Shown: positions 42,032 to 51,150 of the stretch, piece by piece | How the letters are laid out: each line of letters begins with the position of its first letter | How positions within the stretch are numbered: position 1 is the stretch's first letter | Assembly: GCF_001667925.1 (NCBI RefSeq) | Contig: NZ_LZJR01000027.1 | Span: 1 to 64,000 of the forward strand | DNA from: Mycobacterium sp. E2479 | GTDB lineage: Bacteria > Actinomycetota > Actinomycetes > Mycobacteriales > Mycobacteriaceae | Direction: 5' to 3' | DNA: 64,000 nucleotides | The notes under the pieces: generated by a model | The model's input: only the letters and a program-made list of their open reading frames with translations | What the model was told of the DNA's origin: nothing | The model's database searches: none | Made by a program: the position numbers and the translations under genes

Positions 42032-43231
42032 TCAGCGCAGGGTCATCTCCACGCGGGTGTAGCCGCGCACGGTCGCGGTGAGCACCCGCTCGTGCGCCCC
42101 GATGCCGTAGTTCGGGAACTTCTTGGCGATGTACTCGAACACCAGTTGCGCCTCCCGGCGCGCCAGCCACTGCCCAAGACAGATGTGGATTCCCCAGCCG
42201 AAATAGACGTCGGTGCCCCGAGGCCGCCCGATGATGAAACGGTCGGGGTCTTTGTATCGACGCTCGTCGCGGTTCGCGCTGCCCAGTAGCAGCAGCACCC
42301 AGTCTCCGGCGTTCATGGTGACACCGTGCCGCTCAATGGGCCGCGTCAGCGTGCGGGCCACCCAATGACTCGGGGTGTCATAACGAAGTGCCTCGTTGAC
42401 GGCGACAGGAATAAGGTTGCGGTCTTTGACGATTCGCTGCCACTGGTCGGGATGCTCTGCGAGGGCGACCAAGCCGTTGGAGATCAACTTCTGAGTGGTT
42501 TCCGACCCCGCGGCTGAAAGCAGGTTGCAGAACATGAGCACCTCGTGCGCGGTCAACGAGCGCTCACCGCCGGCCTCGGGGTCGTCGAAGGTGGCCTGCA
42601 GCACGATGCTGATCAGGTCGTCCCCGGGTTCGGTACGGCGCCGTTCGATGAGGTCGCCGATGTACTGGCTGATCATCCGATTGGCCTCGATGGCCTTGGC
42701 CGGCATGACCACTTCGCCTTCCTCGCGCGTCAGGAAGGCTTCCCACCAGACGCGCAGCTGCGCACGATCGCCGTGCGGCACGCCGAGCAGATCGCCGATC
42801 ACGTCGGTGGGAACCGAGAACGCGAACGCCTCCATGGCGTCGACGGTGGTTCCGGGGCGCAGCCGGTCAAGATGTGTGTTGACGACCGCTTGCAGGGCGG
42901 ACTCCATCGCGGCGACCGCTTTTGGCGTGAAGAAGCCCTTGAGCACACCGCGAATACGGTCGTGGCGAGGGGGGTCCATCGAGATTACGGAGTATTTGCG
43001 GCCGTCGTTGTCGGGGTTCTCCGGTGCCGGACCCAGCTTGGACGAGAACGTCTCCCAGTCCCGAAGGGCCCGCGAGACGTCGTCGAACCTGGACAGCACC
43101 CACCAGCGGTCCTCGGGATCCCGGTAGACCGGTGCCTCGTCGCGCAGTCGCCGGTAGACGGGGTACGGATCGTCGAAGATCGCCTTCGAGAACGGCGAAT
43201 ACATCAGCTCGCTGGTGGCCGGCACAGCCAT
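42032..43231 (-). CDS. Cytochrome P450
   Basis: A 399-residue P450. I-helix SAAGSETTQKL, K-helix NEALRYD, heme loop FGWGIHICLG with Cys at about residue 351. The start at 43231 (MAVPATSEL) is preferred over an upstream in-frame start in the promoter region. It leads an operon with the FadE pair, so hydroxylation would precede or follow an acyl-CoA dehydrogenation. A perfect 16-bp inverted repeat lies 35 bp upstream. Confidence 0.92.
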   Translation of the reverse strand: MAVPATSELMYSPFSKAIFDDPYPVYRRLRDEAPVYRDPEDRWWVLSRFDDVSRALRDWETFSSKLGPAPENPDNDGRKYSVISMDPPRHDRIRGVLKGFFTPKAVAAMESALQAVVNTHLDRLRPGTTVDAMEAFAFSVPTDVIGDLLGVPHGDRAQLRVWWEAFLTREEGEVVMPAKAIEANRMISQYIGDLIERRRTEPGDDLISIVLQATFDDPEAGGERSLTAHEVLMFCNLLSAAGSETTQKLISNGLVALAEHPDQWQRIVKDRNLIPVAVNEALRYDTPSHWVARTLTRPIERHGVTMNAGDWVLLLLGSANRDERRYKDPDRFIIGRPRGTDVYFGWGIHICLGQWLARREAQLVFEYIAKKFPNYGIGAHERVLTATVRGYTRVEMTLR

Positions 43232-43265
43232 GACTCTATCATTTGGCTGAACAATCGAACGTTTT

Positions 43266-43281
43266 GTGATCAGTTGATCAC
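43266..43281. promoter_or_regulatory. Perfect inverted repeat upstream of P450 operon
   Basis: GTGATCA, GT, TGATCAC: 7-bp arms with a 2-bp centre. It overlaps the stop codon of the glyoxalase-like gene and lies 35 bp upstream of the P450 start. Candidate operator, different from the 22-bp island element. Confidence 0.45.
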
Positions 43282-43724
43282 TGTCTAGGGTGGCGTTCAA
43301 TCAACTCCAGCCAGTTGCCGTCGGGGTCGGTGGCCATCAGGCCGCGGTTGCCACCTTCGAAAGTCACCGTCCGCTCGGGTCGTGCCCGCCCCCCGGAGCG
43401 CTCGATCCGCGCGATGAGTTCGTCGGGGTCGTCGACGCGAAACGACAGATGACTGAATCCCACCGCGTTCATCTGCCGCGGTTCAATATTCCCGTGAACC
43501 CCCGGCTCCGCGTAGCTCAGCAACTCGAGGCGGAATCCGTCCCTCTGCAGGTAAACAAGGTCAAGCACCAGTCCGGGCACGTCTAGCAGTTGTGCTGTCT
43601 GAGGCCCTTCGACGTGCATTCGACTGACCTCATCGAATCCGAGAGCCTCGCAATAGAATTCGATGGACCGTTCAACGTCACTGACGCACAGCCCGATGTG
43701 AGTGAGTCGGTGGCCGCCGCTCAT
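43278..43724 (-). CDS. VOC/glyoxalase-family protein
   Basis: A 148-residue protein with two beta-alpha-beta-beta-beta modules. Metal ligand candidates are His in LTHIGLCVSD, Glu in FRLELLSY, His in GFSHLSFRVDD and Glu in NWLELIE, the pattern of metal-using VOC enzymes such as methylmalonyl-CoA epimerase or dioxygenases. It follows two CoA-transferase genes (ATGA overlap at 43721), which makes a CoA-ester epimerase role attractive but unproven. Confidence 0.85.
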   Translation of the reverse strand: MSGGHRLTHIGLCVSDVERSIEFYCEALGFDEVSRMHVEGPQTAQLLDVPGLVLDLVYLQRDGFRLELLSYAEPGVHGNIEPRQMNAVGFSHLSFRVDDPDELIARIERSGGRARPERTVTFEGGNRGLMATDPDGNWLELIERHPRQ

Positions 43725-44950
43725 GTGGCGTCGTCGACAACTTCGTCGAGCAGTGCGTTGTGTTCGCCAACAAGAGGCGGGCGAGTCAGGGTGGTCGTCG
43801 GTGTGGCACTGAATGCGTACGGTGTGCCCGGGTAATTGAACGTTTCCCCTAACTCCGGGTGGGGCACCGGCATCTTGAATCCGCGGGCGGCGACATGTTC
43901 GTCCTCGAATGCCTCGTCAGGTGACAGCAACGCTCCGGCCGGGAATCCGCGGCGCTGGCTTTCCAGGAAGTACTCCTTGGCGGGCAACCGCGAAGCGATC
44001 AACGTGATCGCCTCACGGGCCGCCGTCAGGATCGCGGTGGTCTCGTCGTCTGTGCCGATCTGCGCGATGTCCACTGGTGTGTCGCGTGAGGCGGCCAGTT
44101 CCAGGAACACGGTCTCGGGCAACTCGTCGATTAGATCGAGCTCGGTGAGCCACGCGAGCAGGTTGGCGAACTCGTGTGGTTTCCGGGGCAACACGCCGGT
44201 GGTGGCGTACGCGCCGTCTGCGCACAGAACTTGGGTCCGCTGACTCGGCGTGAAGTATGCATGCCGACCGGTCTGTCGAACGCATGTCTCGTTGTTGACC
44301 AGCCAGTGGTAGGTCACCTGCTCGGAACTGACATTGCAGGCAGCGTTGACGCTGACGTCGACCAGCTGCCCTTCTCCGGTCTGGTCGCGATGGGCAAGCG
44401 CAACCAATGCTCCGATCGCGCAGTACATTCCGGCTATGTTTGCGGATTGCTCGCCGGCACCGCGGATCGGTGGCAGTGAATGGTCGTCGTAGCCGCAGTT
44501 CCACACCGGGCCCCCTCCAGCAAGCATGGTGAGGTCGGTGACCGGTTGGTCGGCTCGGGTGCTGTTCAGGCCGAACGGGCTGACCGCTATCCAGATCAAC
44601 GACGGGTTATTGGCCACGGTCTTGCCGTAGCCAAGCGGGCCATCGCCCACCGGCCCGGCCCCCGAAATTGCAATGTCGGCGCGCGCGATCAGGCGCTGCA
44701 GCGCAATTATCCCCTGCGGGGTCTCGAGATCGATGGTCACCGAGCGCTTTCCGGCATTTCCGCCCCACCAGCGCAGGCTGGCATCGGGCCCGGGAACCTC
44801 GAGCGCAAACGGTGGCCGCGACCGGTGTGGAGATCCGGTCGGAGGTTCAACGACAATCACGTCGGCGCCGAGTTCGGCGAGCACCCGCCCACCAATGGGC
44901 GTGAACTGGTCGCTGATCTCGACGACGCGAATTCCGGCTAGTGCGTTCAG
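43721..44950 (-). CDS. Class III CoA-transferase (CaiB/BaiF), Asp-containing member
   Basis: A 409-residue CaiB/BaiF protein. LAGIRVVEISDQF, VVEPPTGSPHR, and QPVTDLTMLAGG with the catalytic-Asp position occupied (Asp139). The start appears to be CTG 44950, overlapping the upstream stop as CTGA; no ATG, GTG or TTG is available nearby and the family N-terminus begins exactly here. These enzymes move CoA between acids or act as racemases. Its neighbour upstream lacks the Asp, so the two may form a heteromer like BbsE/BbsF. Confidence 0.85.
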   Translation of the reverse strand: MNALAGIRVVEISDQFTPIGGRVLAELGADVIVVEPPTGSPHRSRPPFALEVPGPDASLRWWGGNAGKRSVTIDLETPQGIIALQRLIARADIAISGAGPVGDGPLGYGKTVANNPSLIWIAVSPFGLNSTRADQPVTDLTMLAGGGPVWNCGYDDHSLPPIRGAGEQSANIAGMYCAIGALVALAHRDQTGEGQLVDVSVNAACNVSSEQVTYHWLVNNETCVRQTGRHAYFTPSQRTQVLCADGAYATTGVLPRKPHEFANLLAWLTELDLIDELPETVFLELAASRDTPVDIAQIGTDDETTAILTAAREAITLIASRLPAKEYFLESQRRGFPAGALLSPDEAFEDEHVAARGFKMPVPHPELGETFNYPGTPYAFSATPTTTLTRPPLVGEHNALLDEVVDDAT

Positions 44951-46182
44951 ATCACACCCTGCTTCGTCAGTTCGTTCAGTTCCTGACCGCTGTGACCGAG
45001 CAATCCGCCCAGCACCTGGCGGTTGTGTTCGCCGAGGCAGGGCGCCGCCCGCGAAATATTCCACGGCGAGGCCGACATTCGCAGCGGCAGCCCCTCGACC
45101 CGCACCGTCCCGATCTCTGGGTGCTCCACGGCCGGGAAGAGACCCCATTCGGCCAGGTCGGGATCTTCGTCGATGCGTTCACGGGGCGACTTGACAACGC
45201 TGGCGGGAACTCCCGCAGCGGTGAGTTCGCTTGCCAGGACAGAGGCGTCACGCGTCCGGGTGCATGCGCTGAGCAATTCATCGAGCTCGTCGGCGACGCG
45301 GAGCCGCTGCTCGAGTGTCGCGAACCGGTCGGCAGTCAGTTCCGGTTTGTCAACGACTTTGGCAAGCAGCGCGACATCGCGATCGTCGCGGCAAGCGATG
45401 GCGATCCACCGGTCCTCGCCCAGGCACGGGTAGATCCCGTGCGGGGCCATCTCACCAAAGTCGGCGCGATTGCCGTGGGGACTCCCGGTTGAGCGGGCGC
45501 GCCGCTTGTTCACGGTCCAGTCGAGCACCTCGGTGGGCAGCATGGCGATGCCGGCCGGCACCGTCGCCAAATCGACGTGCTGGCCTTCACCCGTGCGTTC
45601 GCGATGGTGTACCGCCGCCAGAATCGCGACGACCATGTAGTACGCCGCGATGTGGTCCATGTAGGAGAAACCCCATCCGGCGGGTTCCCTGCCGGGCAGC
45701 CCAGCTGTGAACGTGAGCCCGCTCAGGGCTTGCACGATCGGGCCCCAGGTCTTGAAATCCCGATACGGACCGGTGTGGCCGAAGCCGCAGTTCGACACAT
45801 AGACGATGTCCGGTTTGATTCGTCGCAGCTCGTCGTAGCCGAAGCCCATCCTGGCCAGCACGCCGGCTGCAAAATTCTCACACACGATGTCGGACACCGC
45901 GATCAGCTCGCGGAGCAGGTCCTTACCGGCGTCGACGCGCAGGTTGATGGTTACGCCGAGCTTGCCCACGTTGTGGTTGTTGAAACCGCCGCCCAGGTTG
46001 ACCCCCCTGCGATCATCGACAAATGGACCCACGCCGCGCAGTGCGTCCCACATCCCGCGAGTAACCGGATCCTCGACCCGAATCACCTCGGCGCCGAAGG
46101 CCGCCAGAATTTTCGTCGCGCCGGCCCCGGCCAGCTGGCCGCCCAGGTCGCACACGCGAAGATGGGATAAGGCGCTGGTCAC
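44947..46182 (-). CDS. Class III CoA-transferase (CaiB/BaiF), Asp-lacking member
   Basis: A 411-residue CaiB/BaiF protein. LRVCDLGGQLAGAGATKILAAFGAEVIRVEDP, GVTINLRVDAGKDLL and SNCGFGHTGPYRDFKTWGPIVQALSG, where the usual G-Y-D with the acylated Asp reads T-W-G-P. Probably not independently catalytic. GTG 46182 sits 6 nt after a TATTGT -10 hexamer, so the mRNA is likely leaderless. First gene of the operon with the second CoA-transferase and the VOC gene. Confidence 0.86.
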   Translation of the reverse strand: MTSALSHLRVCDLGGQLAGAGATKILAAFGAEVIRVEDPVTRGMWDALRGVGPFVDDRRGVNLGGGFNNHNVGKLGVTINLRVDAGKDLLRELIAVSDIVCENFAAGVLARMGFGYDELRRIKPDIVYVSNCGFGHTGPYRDFKTWGPIVQALSGLTFTAGLPGREPAGWGFSYMDHIAAYYMVVAILAAVHHRERTGEGQHVDLATVPAGIAMLPTEVLDWTVNKRRARSTGSPHGNRADFGEMAPHGIYPCLGEDRWIAIACRDDRDVALLAKVVDKPELTADRFATLEQRLRVADELDELLSACTRTRDASVLASELTAAGVPASVVKSPRERIDEDPDLAEWGLFPAVEHPEIGTVRVEGLPLRMSASPWNISRAAPCLGEHNRQVLGGLLGHSGQELNELTKQGVI

Positions 46183-46188
46183 TGTGTA

Positions 46189-46194
46189 ACAATA
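46189..46194 (-). promoter_or_regulatory. -10 hexamer of a leaderless promoter
   Basis: TATTGT on the minus strand, 6 nt before the GTG at 46182, with no ribosome site between. A partial ACAGAT...TGTTCT pair (46197-46210, shortened spacing) lies just upstream. Confidence 0.45.
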
Positions 46195-46255
46195 AAACAG
46201 ATTTTGTTCTTCTGCCAACAGGCTGGGCGCATGCGTGGTTGGGTGGCCGGTGCTC

Positions 46256-46282
46256 GCAGATTGACACTTAATGTTCTATTGT
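46256..46282 (+). promoter_or_regulatory. Leaderless promoter with 22-bp element, copy 10
   Basis: The 22-bp element spans 46256-46277: left GCAGAT, right ATGTTCT, 18 of 22 like the copy at 34227. The minus-strand core reads GAACAT-TAA-GTGTCA. The -10 TATTGT (46277-46282) abuts it, and the ATG at 46290 lies 7 nt on, the same geometry as at 27513-27541. Confidence 0.6.
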
Positions 46283-46289
46283 TCACTTT

Positions 46290-47495
46290 ATGGTGACGAT
46301 CGCAGCCGCCCGGTTCGACGAGCCGGCGTTCTACCTCGGCGACCCGAACGCGACATTTGCGCAGTTGCGCGAAGCCGATCCCGTGCACTGGTACGAGGAG
46401 GGCAAGTTTTGGGTTATTACCAAATATGAAGACATCAAGGGCATCTCGGCTCGTCCGGAGAAGTTCAAGTCCGAGCGTATCGGCATAATGATGGATCTGA
46501 TCGCGCACCGGGAGGGCCGCGACCCACAGGGATACCAGGGCCGCGGCATCATGTTCATGGATCCCCCGGAACACCGTGAGCACCGCAAGGCCATCGGCGT
46601 CCGTTTCACGCCGGCGGCGGTCGCCAAGATGGAAGCGCGGGTGCGCCAAGTCGTCAACGACGTCCTCGACGGCCTGCCGGATGGTGAGTTCGACTGGATC
46701 CAGCGGATCGCCGAGCCCATTCCCGTCTATGTTTTCGCCTACCTACTCGGAGTACCTGAGGAGGATTGGCCCAGGGTCGCAGGTTGGGCGACCACAATCG
46801 CGAACGTGGGCAGCGGGGTGGCCAGTGACGATGACCTCGCGTTCATTTTCGAACACATCGGCCCGTACCTGCTGGGTCTGGTCGCCGAACGTAAGGACAA
46901 TCCACGAGACGATCTGCTCACCTTGTTGTCGGAGGTGAGGGTCAACGGAGAACCTTTCAACGAGACCCAGGTGATGATCTACGCGCTGACCCTGCTGGCG
47001 GCGGGCAGCGAAACCACGCAGAGCCTGATCGCGGGAATCGCAGACTGCCTCGACGGGCATCCCGACCAAGCGGAGAAGTTGTTCGCAGACCCAAGCCTGA
47101 GCGCCAACGCGGTCGAGGAGGTCCTGCGGTACTGGACGCCGGTGATGAGCATGGCCCGCCAGGCCGCCAACGATGTGAACCTGCGCGGCGCGACCGTAAG
47201 GAAAGGCGACGGCGTGTTGCTGGCGTATGCATCGGCCAATCGCGACCAGGACCATTGGGGACCGACCGCCGAGCAGTTCGACATCACCCGCGACGACGCC
47301 GCAAGTCACCTCGGATTCGGTGTGGGTGAACATTTCTGCATGGGCGCCGCGCTCGCCCGACGAGAGGCGCGCCTCTTGCTGGACGAAATCGTTAAGCGCG
47401 CCACCGGCATTCACGTGGTCGGCGAGCGGGTGCCGCGGGCGTCCGCGCTAGTGCATACCCACGATCGCTTGCCGGTCGTGCTGAACTACCGCTGA
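46290..47495 (+). CDS. Cytochrome P450
   Basis: A 401-residue P450: I-helix LLAAGSETTQSL, K-helix EEVLRYW, heme loop FGVGEHFCMG with Cys at about residue 350. The ATG is likely the first base of the transcript. Followed 11 bp later by a CoA-transferase gene, so hydroxylation and CoA transfer are co-expressed. Divergent from the CaiB/CaiB/VOC operon. Confidence 0.92.
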   Translation: MVTIAAARFDEPAFYLGDPNATFAQLREADPVHWYEEGKFWVITKYEDIKGISARPEKFKSERIGIMMDLIAHREGRDPQGYQGRGIMFMDPPEHREHRKAIGVRFTPAAVAKMEARVRQVVNDVLDGLPDGEFDWIQRIAEPIPVYVFAYLLGVPEEDWPRVAGWATTIANVGSGVASDDDLAFIFEHIGPYLLGLVAERKDNPRDDLLTLLSEVRVNGEPFNETQVMIYALTLLAAGSETTQSLIAGIADCLDGHPDQAEKLFADPSLSANAVEEVLRYWTPVMSMARQAANDVNLRGATVRKGDGVLLAYASANRDQDHWGPTAEQFDITRDDAASHLGFGVGEHFCMGAALARREARLLLDEIVKRATGIHVVGERVPRASALVHTHDRLPVVLNYR

Positions 47496-47506
47496 GAGGC
47501 GCATCC

Positions 47507-48727
47507 ATGAGCGGACCGATGGACGGCGTGCGCGTCCTGGAGGTCGCGCAGTGGACGTTCGTTCCTGCGGCGGGTGCTGTGCTGGCCGACTGGGGTGCCG
47601 ATGTGTTGAAGGTTGAGCACCCTCGCACCGGCGACTCGCAGCGCGGGCTGCGTCAGCTCGGCAACATCACCGTCGAAGGCCGGCGTAATCCCGTGATGGA
47701 GCATGCCAACCGGGGCAAGCGGTCGATCGCGCTCGATGTTTCGACGCCCGATGGCCATGAGCTGCTGATGGACCTCGCGCGGACCAGCGACGTGTTCCTC
47801 ACCAACTTCCTGCCCGACGCCCGCAAGAAGCTCAAGATCGACGTCGACGACGTGCGGGAGGTCAGCCCGAAGATCATCTATGCCCGCGGCAGCGCCTATG
47901 GCCCGCTCGGCGACGATGGCGCCAAGGGCGGCTACGACATGACGGGCTTCTGGTGTCGTGCGGCGGGGGCTGCCAGCACCACTCCGGGTGACCTGGACGG
48001 AGTAATCGCGCAACCAGGCCCCGCGTACGGCGATTCACTTGGCGGCATGACGATCGCTGGTGGCATCGCCGCAGCGCTATTCGAGCGCGAACGGACCGGC
48101 GTGGCACGCACAGTGGACATCTCGCTGCTTGGTGTCGGAGTATGGGCAATGGGCGTGGCCGTCAACGCCGCCCTGGTCAGCGGCGAGCCGTGGGTGGCTA
48201 ATCCGACCGGTGCCAACGTAGCGCCGCACAATCCACTCACCGGTTTCTACCGGACCAGTGACAATCGATTCCTGGGACTGTCTATGCTGCAGGCGTTTCG
48301 GTACTTCCCAGAATTCTGCGCACGTGTGGGAGTTCCTGAACTTGCCGCCGATGAGCGATTCGCCAGCCATGAGCTGCTCACCGAGAACGCCCACGAGGCA
48401 ACCGACGTGCTGCGTGTCGCCATCGCGACACACCCTCTTGAACACTGGCGCAAAGTGCTCGCGGACTTCGACGGCCAGTGGGCCCCGGTCCTCAACACGG
48501 CCGAGGTGGCGACTGACCCGCAGGTACGCGCCAATGGCGGCATCGTCACAATCGATCGCGACGGCGAGTCTTTCGACTTGGTGGCCAGTCCAGTGCTGTT
48601 CGACGAGACGCCTTTGCGTCTCGGTCCATCACCGGAGTTCGCCGAACACACCGAGGAGTTGATCCTCGAACTCGGTGACGATTGGGACCGGATCATCGCG
48701 CTCAAGGACAGCGGCGCCATCGGCTGA
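47507..48727 (+). CDS. Class III CoA-transferase (CaiB/BaiF)
   Basis: A 406-residue CaiB/BaiF protein with canonical motifs: VRVLEVAQWTFVPAAGAVLADWGADVLKVEHP, NRGKRSIALDV, and YGPLGDDGAKGGYDMTGFW with the catalytic Asp at residue 144. This is the most conventional member in the window and is expected to be active on its own as a homodimer. Co-transcribed with the P450 at 46290. Convergent with the P450 at 48745. CoA donor and acceptor unknown. Confidence 0.88.
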   Translation: MSGPMDGVRVLEVAQWTFVPAAGAVLADWGADVLKVEHPRTGDSQRGLRQLGNITVEGRRNPVMEHANRGKRSIALDVSTPDGHELLMDLARTSDVFLTNFLPDARKKLKIDVDDVREVSPKIIYARGSAYGPLGDDGAKGGYDMTGFWCRAAGAASTTPGDLDGVIAQPGPAYGDSLGGMTIAGGIAAALFERERTGVARTVDISLLGVGVWAMGVAVNAALVSGEPWVANPTGANVAPHNPLTGFYRTSDNRFLGLSMLQAFRYFPEFCARVGVPELAADERFASHELLTENAHEATDVLRVAIATHPLEHWRKVLADFDGQWAPVLNTAEVATDPQVRANGGIVTIDRDGESFDLVASPVLFDETPLRLGPSPEFAEHTEELILELGDDWDRIIALKDSGAIG

Positions 48728-48744
48728 CGGACCACCCGCACGGC

Positions 48745-49959
48745 TTATCGGGCGGCCAACTCGAGACGGTTCAAGCGCCGAACCAGAATGCTGGGCAACC
48801 ACTCCCCAACGTCGGCCGCCTCGATCCAGCTGGTGCGCGCCAGCAGCATCCGGAAGACGATCTGAGCCTCCAATCGCGCCAGTGCGGCCCCCACGCAGAA
48901 GTGCACCCCCTTGCCGAAGGTCAGGTGCCCTTTGGGGTTACCGCGGTCGAGGCGGAATTCGTTCGGCGCATCGAAGTGGGCTGGATCGCGATTAGCCGCT
49001 CCCCACATCAGCAGCAGATGAGAGCCGGCGGCTACCTCGACTCCGCCAAGCGTGGTGTCGCGCATGACGTGTCGGTAGTGGCCACGAAACGGCGCCTCGC
49101 AGCGCAGTGCCTCTTCGATGAAGGCGCCCAGGGATTCGGGGTTGTCACGAAGCCGCTTTTGGACCTCGGGTCGGTCGGTCAGAATCCACGCCGCGCTTCC
49201 CAGAAGTGATGCCGTCGACTCACCGGCGGCGCTGAATAGGGTCAGCATTATCCGGAGAGCTGGAGCTTGCTCAAGTTCTCCGGACGAACAGCGTGCGGCC
49301 AGGTCACTGATCAGACCGTGGTCGGAGTTCTCGGCTGCCTTTTCGAAGTGCTCCATCACGTACGTGGACAGTTCGGCTGCCCCAGCCCAGGCGGACTCGA
49401 GCTGTGCCGGCGTGACAATCCCGTCGAGCAACGTCGTGGTGGCGTAGCCGAGGCGGATGAGGTCGTCGACGTCGTCGTCGGGCAGGCCCAGCAACCTGGC
49501 CACCACCATCATCGGAAGCCGGTTGGCCACAGCGCTCATCCATTCAATCTGACCGCCGCGCAGATGCTCGTCCCACAACTGATCGGCGGTATCGGCGGCG
49601 AACTCCTCGATGATGCGGACGCGCTTGGCGGACAAGTGCGGTAACAAGATTTTGCGGTGCATCGCGTGCACCGGATCATCCGCGGTGGCCAACACGTGAG
49701 ATTGATCCCCAGGCGCACCCAGCTCAAACGGGGTGACTGTCCCGTCGTCGTGATAGACCATCGTGGCCGTGAGGTTCGAAGAAAAATCGTCGACCCGTTC
49801 GACGGCCTCCATCACGGCATCCCAACCGCACACGGCGTAGAACGCCGAATTTCCGATGCGATGCACCGGCGCCACAGCACGCATCTGGTCATACAACGGA
49901 TAGGGGTCCTGTACCGCGTCCGCGCCGAAGAACTGGATCGGATTATCAAGAACCGTCAT
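48745..49959 (-). CDS. Cytochrome P450
   Basis: A 404-residue P450: I-helix FSAAGESTASLL, K-helix EEALRCE, heme loop FGKGVHFCVG with Cys at about residue 355. The K-helix Y is replaced by C, a mild oddity. It is the last gene of the long minus-strand operon that starts with the amidohydrolase at 57092; the 72-bp gap after the thiolase-like gene could hold a separate promoter but none is evident. Confidence 0.92.
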   Translation of the reverse strand: MTVLDNPIQFFGADAVQDPYPLYDQMRAVAPVHRIGNSAFYAVCGWDAVMEAVERVDDFSSNLTATMVYHDDGTVTPFELGAPGDQSHVLATADDPVHAMHRKILLPHLSAKRVRIIEEFAADTADQLWDEHLRGGQIEWMSAVANRLPMMVVARLLGLPDDDVDDLIRLGYATTTLLDGIVTPAQLESAWAGAAELSTYVMEHFEKAAENSDHGLISDLAARCSSGELEQAPALRIMLTLFSAAGESTASLLGSAAWILTDRPEVQKRLRDNPESLGAFIEEALRCEAPFRGHYRHVMRDTTLGGVEVAAGSHLLLMWGAANRDPAHFDAPNEFRLDRGNPKGHLTFGKGVHFCVGAALARLEAQIVFRMLLARTSWIEAADVGEWLPSILVRRLNRLELAAR

Positions 49960-50031
49960 GGATTGACCTCGCTACAACATTGAAGCCGGCCCGCTGCGCC
50001 AGCACCGCGGCCCCGAACCCATGCCCAGGAT

Positions 50032-51150
50032 TCACCGGCCCAGCACGGCGACGACGCAGGACCCGCCACCGCCCATCGCCTGCGCCAGCCCGATCCGAGG
50101 ATTGGGGACTTGCCGCGAATCCGCTTCGCCGCGAAGCTGACTGACAATCTCAGCTGCCTGCGCCAATCCGGTTGCGCCGAAGGCGTGACCACGGGCGAGG
50201 CAACCACCGTCGGTGTTCGTTGGTAAGCGGCCGCCTGACGCCAGGCTACCTGATTGGGCGAGGTCAGCCACTTCCTTGACGTCGGCCAGGCCCATCGCGA
50301 TGAGTGCGGTGATCTCCTCGCTGGCGCACATGTCGTGCAGGGAGACAATCCCGATATCAGATGGGACGACCTGCGCAGCGTCGAAGGCCCGCTGAGCGGT
50401 CAGCGTGATCTGTGACGGAGGGCCAACGCATGGGCCCTTGGCGGGCCAAGTCGGGTCCTGCGGCCAGCTCGTCTGCTCGATCGAGTTGACCGCCACCGAT
50501 CGCGGTCGGTCTTCGCCCGTCACCACGATCGCGGCTCCGCCGTCGACCGAGGCGTGACACATCATCTTCGTCAGCGGCTCGGCGACCATGCGGGCAGACA
50601 TCACCTGCTCGACGGTCACCTCGTCGTCGGTTCGGCGCGCCGCCAACGGATTCAGCCGTGCTTGGTTGTACGACTTGGCTGCGACCGCACCGATTGCCTC
50701 CGGACCGCAATGTGCCTCGTAGAGCCACCGGTTAGCCTCGATAGCGTAGTGAACCTGCGGCGGGAAGCGGTCCCAGAAATCGACCGCAGCCGGTACCACC
50801 CCGCCGGGTTCGAGAGCCGTCGTCTTCTCGTAGCCGATCGCCAGAGCCGTGCGGCAACGGCCCGACGCGACCGCCCAGACGGCGTGCCGCAACGCGACCA
50901 TGCCTCCGGCTGAGGCGCTTTCGATGGCGGTCACGGGAACTCCGGTGCGGCCCAGACGATGCGCCACCTTCAACCCTGTCTGGGGCGGCGCCATCGAACT
51001 GGAAGTGAAGACCTCGCCGACGGCCTCGTAGTCGAGACCCGCATCTCCAAGCGCTATCTCGGCGGCCGTGACACCGAGATCCGCCAGCGCAGTATCACCG
51101 TACTTGCCGAATGGGGTGATGCCGACTCCGGCAATGCGTACACCGGTCAC
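50032..51150 (-). CDS. Thiolase-like protein (SCP2 type) with Cys-to-Ser replacement
   Basis: A 372-residue thiolase fold. VRIAGVGITPFGKY at the N-terminus; the nucleophile region VENACASG reads AIESASAGG, so Ser80 replaces Cys. VSLHDMCASEEITALIAMG and GGCLARGHAFGATGLAQ retain the His motif, and AMGGGGSCVVAVL ends the protein. Like the 13194 protein it is coupled to a DUF35 partner (ATGA at 51147), which favours retro-aldol C-C cleavage over thiolysis. Confidence 0.86.
   Translation of the reverse strand: MTGVRIAGVGITPFGKYGDTALADLGVTAAEIALGDAGLDYEAVGEVFTSSSMAPPQTGLKVAHRLGRTGVPVTAIESASAGGMVALRHAVWAVASGRCRTALAIGYEKTTALEPGGVVPAAVDFWDRFPPQVHYAIEANRWLYEAHCGPEAIGAVAAKSYNQARLNPLAARRTDDEVTVEQVMSARMVAEPLTKMMCHASVDGGAAIVVTGEDRPRSVAVNSIEQTSWPQDPTWPAKGPCVGPPSQITLTAQRAFDAAQVVPSDIGIVSLHDMCASEEITALIAMGLADVKEVADLAQSGSLASGGRLPTNTDGGCLARGHAFGATGLAQAAEIVSQLRGEADSRQVPNPRIGLAQAMGGGGSCVVAVLGR

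Noticed and set aside
43245..43271. Additional 22-bp element upstream of the P450 at 43231
   Set aside because: Only a distorted match with wrong internal spacing; the perfect GTGATCA palindrome nearby is the better candidate site.
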